Translations under genes and position numbers: made by a program
Notes under the pieces: generated by a model
The model's input: only the letters and a program-made list of their open reading frames with translations
Told to the model about the DNA's origin: nothing
Databases searched by the model: none
Shown: one piece after another, positions 9,989-21,900 of the stretch
How positions within the stretch are numbered: position 1 is the first letter of the stretch
Layout of the letters: the number at the start of each line of letters is the position of its first letter
Assembly (NCBI GenBank): GCA_037783545.1
Contig: JBBELK010000058.1
Coordinates: 1,116,001-1,180,000 of the forward strand
DNA: 64,000 nt
Direction of reading: 5' to 3'
Origin: Henricia sp. BOLD:AAB3569
Taxonomy: Eukaryota; Echinodermata; Asteroidea; Spinulosida; Echinasteridae

Positions 9989-12900
9989 CTGCCAGGTTAA
10001 AGACATGATTGGAAATTAGAAAAACTCATAAAGTCAATGTGTAATAAGGATGTGAATATGGTGTATATCAGATCAGTACCTCATCTACGTTCCTAGAAAC
10101 AATGAAAAACAACATGTATGCTCATACTTTCAAGAAATTTGTGCGAAGCCGTATTCCGTATAGTTATACTGCAGAGAGGCCTTGTTTCGCTCGCATGAGG
10201 GTGCTTTTAAAGCAAACTTTAAAAAACGTGTCCGCATACAGACTTATATAAATGCATTATTACTCAATTATCGGTTTCTTTTATTATTTTAATTTTTTTT
10301 TAAAAAGACAACATTGCATTGGACAGTTGAAACCACTTCAGTCTTTGATTTGAGTACAGGGTTATAAAATGTTGGGACATTGGTCTCTGCAACCTTGTTG
10401 AAAAACCTTCTGGTTCTTCTCCTGAACTGGATTCCTATGTTCTGACACCATTTGTGATCATGCAAACTACTTGTAGCGTTTGAGATTCAAAATAACGAGT
10501 CTCATGCATGGATTCACCGAAAGCTATATTCACGTCTTCTGACGTGTATATAGGGAGAGGCAGACATCTTACCCGTAGTGACGTCATGAGCAATGCTTGG
10601 TCCCATGACCCTGATGACGGCATTTGAGATCGGATTCTTGTTTGTATCAGTCACTCGTCCTTTGATTCCTACGTGGACCTGGGTCACACGATGAAAGGTA
10701 AGAAGGAACGTCACATTTGTAAATAGGATGGTCTAACTTTAAACCACTGTAATCCTTCGTGTATACCGTATGGGGCCACCAGATGCAAACTAAGATTGTC
10801 TCATTGATATCACCTTCTCAACGGTCCAATCAATAGCACCCCTCATGAAAACCGTGCTCCGATTGGCCAGTGAGAATTTACTGGTAGAAATATATCGGTT
10901 AAGATGGTTAAAAATCCAACATGGGCCGCGTCTTTTTCCTGTTGTTGATTTTCGTTTTGGGCGCCGCCTGATACCGATTGTCGTAAAGTCGGCGGGCTAC
11001 ACACACGTCCCAAAACTATCGCCGACTAATTATTTCATGCCGACGGGCGAAGCTCGGGCACAGTTAGGTCCAAAAAAGCCAGTCGCTGACTGCCCTGCGT
11101 GTCGTCGCACAACAAGCCAAGAGATCCACAGATCGACCTGAGGGGAGAGGGGGTGTGGTGCTTTATAGGGAAATGATGTCGCAATGAATCTTTTGTTAGC
11201 CATTTTGGCGTGCCAAAACTGGTTGGGTTGGTGAGCGCATTTATTGAATCGAAAACGATTGGATGAGGAAAGCAAGTAATTGGCACTCCATCCTCCTACC
11301 TGTTCCATGTATTTAATCAGAGATTCTTTGTTATCCTCCCATTTTGTCTTAAGCTCCTCCTCCCTGGGGAACTTGTCGCATCCAAGCTCTAAGGTGATCT
11401 CGAAACAGTTACTAGAGAGGTAGTTGTAATCTTGCATTCCTATACAACAAAGAGAAAATGGAGGAATGAAAGAATGAAACAATTTAGTACTTGTGAGGAA
11501 TGCAGCCATAAGACAAAGAATCTTAACAATTATAATACCTTGATTAAAATAGTGTGAATTCATAGTTCCGACCTGTCAATCAAGCCAAACATGCGTGACC
11601 ATTTATGGCCAATCACATGACATCGTGCATTTGCTCACAAACAAAAACACGTGCTTGTAAACGGCACTTGGCCGTACTGCTTGCATGCGTTGGCTCCGAG
11701 TGAATTTTTGTTGAGTGTCGGGCGATTCGTTGTTCAAAGGTAAGAAATCGCGTATTTTATGAATGTATGACATCCCTGCATGTATTACTAGTTTTTGTAT
11801 GTGGGTGTGTATGTGCTAAGATAACTATAGAGTCTAAATGCTCCAGCTCATTGTTCCCAGCGTTGTCTCGCCATTTTTGCGATGGCTTGTGAAGCATAGC
11901 AACAATAACTAAGTGGGCGGGGTTAATTGCAATAGACCATCTCGGAATTATGCAATACATTGTACGCCATCTTTTGTTTAAATTAAAGGTTTATTTGAAT
12001 TTCGACCTGTTTTGAGCCAGTGCAATGAACTCGAAATAGCTGGGCTTTGGCTCCTATTATAATCTGTGAAACATTTAACTGACAATCAAAAGTAATCGTT
12101 CATTGAACTATAGATTCCGTCAGAAATACGTCCGCGAAACATGTTTCTGTTTATGATCGCGAGAACCAAGCTCTATAGTTGACCGCTCACGATATTTGTT
12201 AACAAACGATTGGTGGATCACATGCATACTGATGCACGTTCTTGAAACCCAACTGCAGTTCGGAAATGTTTCAAAGTATTTCCTCAGTTAGGCTACTGAA
12301 AAGGATAATGCTATAACCACAGCGAGAACTGAACTCGGGTCCTATTCTACCACTAGACCTTCAAGCAACTCGCCAAAGCCTCTTATTTTCATATTCCTTA
12401 ATTTAAATAACTCCTCGAGAGCGCTATAAAGAGAGTATGAATATTCATTTACAATGCACCAATCATAAAGCACAGAATCCTCTGCCTATGCTATATGTCG
12501 TTTGGAAATACAATTTTCGCTGACCGCTCACCCCCAGATACTATGTACCAATCCGCGCCATTGGTGACGCCATCTCGGAAAACTTTGGCCCCTTGGAATC
12601 GGCACGGCTGCGACCTCGCCGGCATGGTGCGATGATACAGCGAATAGGTCAACGCGAGCTCGCGGAATAGAGCATCATCGGGAGTGGCCGAGTAAATTTT
12701 ACGGGTGTTTCTGCTTTTGTCGTACGGGTAGTTTGCCACCAAGTCGCCGTCGTGCATGTTGGCCGAGAGAACGAACGGGTAGTCGGACATCCAGTCCATT
12801 ATAGCTTGGGTCTCTGGCTGGCGTCCCTGATGGAGTAGGTGTACAATGTAGCTGGGTTAGCTTTTGTTCTTTATAAACTCCTCAAAAAAAGTTCTGAAAG

Positions 12901-15900
12901 TCAAGTTTGACTGACGATTTCTCTCTTGTTGCAAAATAATTTTCCTTGAATTTTATATCATTGGAAAGCCCTGTTATTCCTCTTTACGATGATGTGTCAT
13001 TTGTTATGATTAAGCAATTGGAGGATGTGCAGCACAGCTGAATACGGGGGCGGGTGTAAAGTGAAATGTCACAAAATGCATTGCTATTGTCAAAAAGTGC
13101 ATTGACACGTTCCCATCCTCCAAGCAAAAGGGGAATGCACTGCATGACAATAGCAGTGAATTTTGTGACATTTCACTTTTCACCCACCCCTGTATTCCGC
13201 TATACTGCACATCCCCCAATTGATTAATCATAACACATGACACATCAGTATAAAGAGGTATAACAGGGCTTTCTAATAATACCAAATTCAAGGGAAATTA
13301 TGTAGTAACAAGAGAGAAATCGTCAGTCAAACTTGACTTGCCGAACTTTCTTTGAGGAGTTTATATTGATTAGACTTTAGAACTAAGAGATGTATATCTC
13401 AGGTAAAGCTAAGAGTGCTGCAATGCGAGTTGGTTGTCTTTATCGAGCTCGGAAGTTCTGACCACCTGATACTATTATCTACCTGTATAAGCATGGAAGT
13501 AGGATGCAGTTGTCATATTTGGGCCGGAGCTCCTTTTTGTCATCATTGATTATATAGAGTGCAGAAGCGTAATGTTATGTTAATCTTGTTGGTGAATTAA
13601 GAGTCGAGGTCTTTATTGCAACCTCTTTCTCACCGAAGGTCTCTAGGGGTTGCAATAAAGACCCAAACTCTCTGTCTTTTCATGGTAAATGTGCTACCAG
13701 CCTGTCCGATCTGGTTCCTCCTATCAGGGTGTTTGAGCGGGAGACCAGACTTTCTATTGTTCTCACCCGTACACTATAGCTTTACCCAGATGTAGAGCAA
13801 AGAGTCATTCCGGCAGCTATGCTGTATCTCTATGGAACTCCTTGCCCAGTGCACGTTTCCCTCCATCCTATATCTCGATCATGTTTATTTTCTACCTTCA
13901 GTCTTCTTGGGTTGTTTTATCTTAAATTGTTGTTCTTGTGGCCCCTTAATGGCTTTTAGTTTACAGCCTTGTTTGGGGCGAACTTGCATTAATAAGTCTA
14001 ATAAAAATCAAGTGCAATTTGAATAAAATTATTTGAACTGGGACACTATGGATGCAGACATTCGTCGGATATGTAGTCGATAGGAACATTTCCGTTTATT
14101 TATTTATTTATTTATTTATTTATTTCTTATATTTAACCAGGGTTGCCCATTCACAGGAGTATGTGGTCTTCCATGGGGCCCCTTTATAATGTTATTGACG
14201 TTAATACCTTTTAGCATATGTTTAATTTTTAAAATGTGACGTCAGCATTGTACGTTACTCGGTACCTATATATCTCAGCTCACTCCCAAGTACTAACGTT
14301 CTTTTCCAAGCCCGCTTCGTGCAGCCTGATTCCTATGGGCCGCTATATAGGGTTGGTAGTCATATCCTGACTGATAAGTCGAGTGAAGGTCGACAGCCCA
14401 TGAGACACTAAATCATACTCTGCATTTTGAATTCACTCAAGTACCACCAAAGCATTCGCAAGGTGTCAGGGGTCACGACGTTGTGTCAGACGATTAGGAG
14501 ACCCTTGATATAAATGATGAGGTATAGGGCCTACTCCTTTGCTTGTTTAGTTTTGCCGATTCACCTCATCTGAACAGAAACCGTCACAGACGTGGCTGTT
14601 GGTGGCAACCCACGAACAACTTTGGTCCTAATGTCATGCTTTTAATTAGGGCAAGCCGAGCCGTGTTTGGGTGATTTGGGTCGTATCTTAAGTAAGGGTT
14701 TATCCCTTATAGGGCTTATTAATCTCATGTGATAGCCAATCCAAATCAGTGAGCAACAACTGCAATGCCGTCCTTCGAGACCACCAGTTGGCTTCATAGC
14801 TCAACTGGTATAGGACGTCTGCAGTTCGAATCCCGGTGGAGTCAAGTTGTTTTTCACTGCATTCAGATTTCCCAAACTCATGGACATTTGTCCACATTTC
14901 TATATAATATTTCAAATTCTGATGTAGGCCTACATTTTACACAAACCTTATTTTGTCGCACTTCTCTGATGAGATGGTTGTTGGGGCCGCCAGTTTGCTC
15001 GTGCTTGTACATGACATTATTGAGATCAGGGAAGTCTCGGTTGAGGTCCACGTTGTTGGCATTTTTCCGGCTGTACATTGACGGAACTCGACCCTGTTTG
15101 GAGGGAAAACATTACGGTTCAAAGAAAACAAAGGTTTCTGGATTCCCAGTCGAGATGTAGAAATGCTCCTGCAACGCAAAGAGTCTACAATACCTGTTTC
15201 AACGTCGTGCTTCTGTTGTGTCAAATTTGAATTGTTTTTCGATACGGTACGAGCCCGATGCTTGAAACGTCTCGGCAACACTTTTGCTTGGCAAAAGCCT
15301 TCACGGATTGCAGTAAAGATGTCGTAACTCTTAAGACGTTTTAACTAAGACATCATAGATTATGTCTTGCCATAGCTTATATCTTCAGACACATAAAACT
15401 TAGGAAATCTAAATTCAGTTATGACATGCGATGTGTTTTCGACTTGAGATATATTGCATGCAATCTATCTCAGCTTGGTAAACGCTCGACACGGTCTGTC
15501 GATCGTGCTTCTGTTGAGTTAGTGAGATTTTGCCTTTCCCCAAGATTATAAGAAGATTTGTTGAGATCACCTATAAGACTGTCAAAGGACAATCTCAGGA
15601 AATCTCAAGTAAAATCCTTTAGCAAAAACGCGTTTTGTGAAATGACAACACACTTTTAGCGCGCCGATGAAGCAGAAAGCTGATTGGGAGATTTATGAAA
15701 TTGTGATTATTTATATTACGCCCATGTCGTGGTCCCTTAGCATAACCAATCTAGGTAAGGGGTCTTTCTATAAATTAGGGGTCCAGTGTTGGTGTCCCCC
15801 GTTACATTTTACATCTTGTTTTTGTAAATTCAGGACACATTCTTTAAATACTTTCCATCTCAAAGAGTGAGTACATAAAGTACAATTCATACAAAATGGT

Positions 15901-18900
15901 TTTTGTACGAAAAATAACACATATCAGGTGTAACGGGGGACACCAAATGTCACACTTTTGGACCCCTAATTTATAGAAACACCCTAAGGCATTCTATATT
16001 GGGGGTACTTAGATGGCGGATAGTGGCTTCAAATTTAGAGGGATTTGTCGCATCCAGTGGTTAGATATCAATGGTTGGTTTGTCACTCTCTTGAAGGAAA
16101 ATTATGTTCTTTGACTGGATTGTAGAGTGCTGTGGCGGAGCAGTCTAGTGGATCGTATTTAAAACCTGAGTTGGTTCCAAAGGTAGTGGGTTCAAATCCC
16201 AGTCCGGTCCATCCATGGTGCGTGTATCCTTGAGCAAGGTACTTTGTCATGCATTGCTTCTCTCCACCCAGGAATAAAATGGGTACCTGAGAGGGAAGTG
16301 AATGTTGATGTGTTTGATTAGCTATTCCCCAGGGAACTGAGAGGGTATATGCATGGAGTGATTTAATGGAGCCCTGTGATCAGCGGTAATGATAGTGTAG
16401 GCACCTTGATAGGAGTTTCCCTGATACGTGCGCGGTGAAAGTCTACGATATAGCTACAGACCGTATCGAATAGCCGCCATTTCGTGGGGCAGTTTCCTTG
16501 TTCCTTGAGGACAGGCATGGTTGCACATATTGTGCTTCCATTGTTGAACGCTTCAAGTAACAAAAGGTGCCCCACGAAATGGCGGCTATTCGATACGGTC
16601 TATATAATAGTTGATCAGTTGACCACCCACCGTTGTACGGTATCTACGGTACGCCCTTTCGAACCCATCTGGGTTCATAGTTGGCAAGAGGTGTATCCGG
16701 GTTGAGTTTATAAGTTTTTGGATCCGTCTGTTCTTCGTGTACTCATCGCAGAGATATTGGGCCAAGAATAAGATGAGTTGACGTCCCGTAGCTTCGTTCC
16801 CGTGCATGTTGGCTACGTACTTAAACTCCGGCTCACCTAGGAAAGAGAATGGGAAATCGCGATCATGTGCATGGTGTGGCGGTTCTTCCCTCTCTATAGA
16901 CCTTTGCGTATTCCACGAGGTTGGGTAAAAAAAGTGTGACATACCAGATCTTAAATATGAGCAACATTCCAGCCCAGCTACTTTAGTAAGTACATGTATA
17001 TTAATTTCATAAAGAAAAACATGTTACACTACAATAAGTATTTACAAAACAAAAAAGTATTTACATCACATTGTAACAAAAATACAGACCTCAGAAATGT
17101 ACTCGTAGTGTTAACCATATTATGTGGTGTCCATGTTGCGTAGGTAAGACAAATATTTCATGATCTGTGAAAACAACGTGATTATATTGGGACACCTAGC
17201 CATATTCAGTACAACCAATATTTCACCAGATAAATAATTCTCCAGTCTTTAAATAAAAGAACTTGTACCAACGCAACATAGACACCGCTTTTTAAAATAT
17301 ACCCAACCTCATGGAATGACCCACCTATCCGTCAACTTGTGAAACATGTCTATATTGCTAGCCTCGTCTGCACTGGGAAACATTTCACATAAAACATAAA
17401 CGTCTGCAGGTGTGGATGGCACATACATAAAACATCAGCAAACAACAGAAAACTTCACCAAACCGTGTTTGCCGTTGTTTGGACATGCAGCTATTGGCAG
17501 ACAGTGTGCTCATGTTTTATGTCTGAACCAATCAGGAACCAGTGTCATGTCATGTGATTAGAGCCAGCCAATCGTGATCACATGATTGTTCAAGAAGTTT
17601 GCTTCTGTTTGCTAATGTAGGCACACAGAAAAACATCAGCAAACATACCTGTTTGGTGATGTTTGCAAACAAAAACAGGTGTTGGCCAGTGTATAGACGA
17701 GGCTAATGTATGTTGATAAACTGTCTTGTAGAAAATGTCAGCCATAGATTTAAACAAATTGTCTGGAGATTATTCTTTAAAAAAGGCACCTTCGGTTGGC
17801 AATTTCTCCCACAAAGGTACAATTTTACACCCGTCAAAACAAAACAAACAACCAACAAATGTGAAATAACCCTTAGAAAAAATTCTGAATGCGAAAGTTG
17901 TAGGCCTAACAATGAGTATTACAATATTTTTGAATCTGGCACCTTGTTCTGTACTTTCCCACGAAACCAAATCGCTCTCTCGAAATTCCTGAATAGCTCC
18001 AGGCTTGGGAAATAAGTTGTTTTCCCGTGTTTGTAGTTAGGCGTTTTGAATTTTGCCAGAAACCATGTGAATCATCGAATTCGATTAGTGCCTTTTGGCA
18101 CGTTCGAGAAGATCAGCTGTGACCTTGATTCTGACCCCAAATATTTCGGGAAATAACATATATATCTTGGAAATCGTAAAGTAGGCATATGCTTTGAGAC
18201 ATTGTGCGTCAGCTACATTTCATCAAGCATTTGTCGCATCAAGCATTTTCAATCCATGCAGTAAAACAGCCTCGTCTACAATGGCAAACATTTCACATAA
18301 AACATGACCAAACGTCACGTTTTGTCATGTTTTTCAGAAAAGTTTGCAGGTGTGGACGGCACATAAAACATCAGCAAACAACAGCAAACGAAAGTTTCAA
18401 CTTTTATCAACGTCACAGCGTTATCACTTGTCCCAAAGCAGTATTACATTTCCCAAAGCAACATCACATTTCATACTCGTGGTCGCAGAGATCATTAATG
18501 CATTGTTTTCTTGATGCGAGAATGTGCAATCCGATTGAACACTAAAAGCCTCGTCTACACTGGCTAACACTTGCAAACTGTTTTTTTTCAAACATCACCA
18601 AACAGGTATGTTTGCTGATGTTTCTCTGTGTGCCTACCTTGGAAAACAGAAGCAAACTTCTGGAACAATCATGTGATCACGATTGGCTGGCTCTAATCAC
18701 ATGACCTGAAACTGGTTCCTGATTGGTTCAGACATAAAACATGAGCAAATAGATGTTTGCCAATAGCAGCATGTCCAAACACGAGCAAACACGGTTTGGT
18801 GAAGTTTGGTTAAGTTCCATGAAATATGGCTCTGTAGTGTTAATAATAATAGTATAGCGCACATATCTATCCTGTGGGATAGGCTACTCGTGGAGCTTTA

Positions 18901-21900
18901 CAATATCATTAACCTGGTAATTGGGCACAACTTCCTGGGGAGTATGCAGCCCATGGAAGCCTAACACAAGCGCTCAAATGCTGCAACCCTTGCATGTACC
19001 CATTTACTCCTGGGTGGAGAGAGGCAACTTACGGCAAAGTGCCTTGCCCAAGGGCACACGCACTATGGTCGTGGCCTGGAATCGAACCCACGAACGTGGA
19101 ATTATGCACGCTTTTGAGTTGAATGCACCAAACCGCTTGGCTATATGGCCATTTCTCATCGAAATATATTTTAGGGGTATCCAGTCATAATATAGGCCTA
19201 GAGCATTGTGAAAGATCTGAGACTATATGTCATACAGAACACCAAACTGCCTCGAGGGAAGATTGTATACGGACTCATGATGCACACTTTCAAAAGTGTT
19301 CTGTCACTCTCAACTTGTCAAAGTGGCCACGGCAGTCTGAGTCAGATCACATTAATCACTTGTGACGATTTGAAAAATGAAGCGAATTATTTTTTCCCGC
19401 CAACTCGTTCCTCTTCTAACTACACACAGCTCACACAGACTGTAGTCTTGGCTCCAAGACCTTCTTGTGGTTTTGTTTTTGTTTTCTCGAAAAATTAAAT
19501 AAAAATAATTAATAAACATGCGCCAGCGAAAGCATTTTAATCAAGCACTGTATTCGATACCATTGATCGATTATTCTCCTGTATTTTGTATCGATTCCCG
19601 TGCATGCTCCCGAAGGCCACCTTGTGACATTACTATCTTTTCTTCAAACACAAACGGAAAATGAACTCTAACATAGTTTTTCAACACTCTTTATGCACCT
19701 ACCAGTGCACCCCCCCCCCCCCCCCCCCCCACCCCCGGGCTTTCCCACCAGGACTTGGTCACGTTTTCCATGCAAGTGCCCCATGCAGTATGGGGGACTT
19801 TGGCATAGAACGCGCAAGTTTTGCACCCAAGGGTGGGGATTTTGTCACTCGAAACTGACAACCCCCACCTCTTTGGTGGGATAGCCCGGGGAGGGATGGG
19901 GGAAACATTTGATAGGTGCGTTACACCAATCTTTCCTTTATCAAAACTGTACCAGTATACAATTATAGGGGCGTTTGTTACTTTGTTCCCACCTATCAAC
20001 AGATGTATGATTGTTTGGAATCCCCCCAAAAGCATCCTCTTGCAACAGTGCCCCTTTAACGCACTCCCTAACTCCTGCGTACAGTGGCCCTGTTGAAAAG
20101 GGCCCCATTTGGCGGTGGGACTAGCGACAGAAATCTTGTCGCCTCTGCTGGACCAATCAGGACGCTTGCAGTGCATTGTGCAGCACGATTGCAGGCATTC
20201 AAATGTAACGCGCGCAGATTGTAAACACCGTGCATGCATGTGATACATGTACTCGGTAATGCTGGCCGTTGTCCGCGTCGGCGATTGGCTGCTATTTAAA
20301 GCATATTGGGGAATCCGTTCCATTACATTCGTCAGCATTAATTTGAAAAACTGCGGAGTAAATAAGGTTCGTCGTTTGAAAGTTTGGTAGGAATGGGACA
20401 GTCGTAAGGAACGGAACCCAATACAATTTCTGGAAAGTATAGAAATTGTTTCTTTTCGGCATAACATGACCGAATTGATTAAATTACATCAAAATGACTC
20501 GGAGTTGGCTCAAGACAACAGCCGGCTCGCTCCACAGATTTGCGTGTATTTCCTCAGGGTATTGTCACGTCGCTTTGCAGAGTAGAAATTCCCTGATATC
20601 TCAGGATGCCCAAAAGGCGCAAATTCAATTGGCGTTCACATTAAACCGTCGAATTTGTTATCCCCAATTGATTTAGGCTATACTGGTCACTTTTTATATA
20701 GACCTACGCGTCAGAAAATGGTATGCCTTTTCTCAAAACATCGGAAATATTGTTATTAACTGTGGAGGCGCGCTGTTATCAAAAGGCGCCACTCAAAAAC
20801 ATGCCAAGTTTAATTTCTCGGATACATGAAGCAATTCGCGCCAATTTTCAGGTCGCGATGCAAGAATCAGTTTTCCTCCTGAATTTTACAGTCTAGAGAT
20901 TCAATAAGTGTCATTTTACTCAAAAGTGCTTACTTTTGTGCATTTTGCACAGCCCTTGGACTAATAATAGGGTTGTAGTCGAGTCCGTCACACGTCCGTG
21001 ACAAGTCCCGCACAAGTCCAGTAACAAGAAGCAAAAGAATGCCTTTGTTGGAGTTCATTTGAATAGCTTGTGATTTGAATAAATTCCCAGGGACTTGTGG
21101 TGGACTTGTGAAGGCTTGTGAATGTGATGGACTCGTGATGGAATGGACTACAACCCTGCCCCGTTTCAATCACCCAAAATTTGACCAATATAATATGAAA
21201 AGCACCTTGCTAAAAGTGTTGATAGTAATCGTAACAAACACCACGATTTTCTGTACTGTTTAATAATTAAAACGGTACCTATAATGAAATGAACAACTGA
21301 ATGTAGTTGTAAAAACAAAATGTTTCAAATTTAGCAACATTCATCATGAGATAATGCCCGCCCGTTGTTTTAGGAATTCGTAAAGAAAAAGGTTTCATTG
21401 CAAATGATAGACGAATGCAGGCCTCCCATTGTGCGATTTTTGCCACGAATTTCCAACGATTAGGTACGATTTGATGATATTACCAGAGACTGTCTATAGA
21501 CTCTATACACAATCGTTGAAATCGTACCTAATCTTTGGAAATTTGTGTCAAAAATCGCACAGTGGGAGGCCAACAGGCAGTTGACATGGCGTACGTTTGC
21601 GTTTGAATGGCTTGACAGTGTTGACCATTTCGCTCGGAAAGGTTATAAATTCCTGTGAAAGAAATACGTCACACCGGATCACGCGCAGTGCATTGTGGGT
21701 TTCCTGCTGTCAGGCGTAACTTGAATAATAAAATACGATGATAATTATGATATATTCAGCGCAAAAATGTTAACATGCGCGATGTGTGCAAAACCTCCAG
21801 GGACATGTTAAGGCACATGTTAAATGCACTGGCGCAATATTTGTATTAAACACAATGTCGACCATGAGCTTTCAAAAGTGAGGAGAAAACGAAAACATGG

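Noticed and set aside
14784..14842. tRNA gene
   Set aside because: No anticodon arm and the T-stem does not pair.
16129..16210. Functional tRNA gene
   Set aside because: Degenerate arms and an attached SINE body identify it as a tRNA-derived SINE.
19691..20467. 258-codon open frame on the minus strand
   Set aside because: It ends in glycine codons from the poly-C tract, has no recognisable domain or splice context, and lies within an intron of the carboxypeptidase gene.
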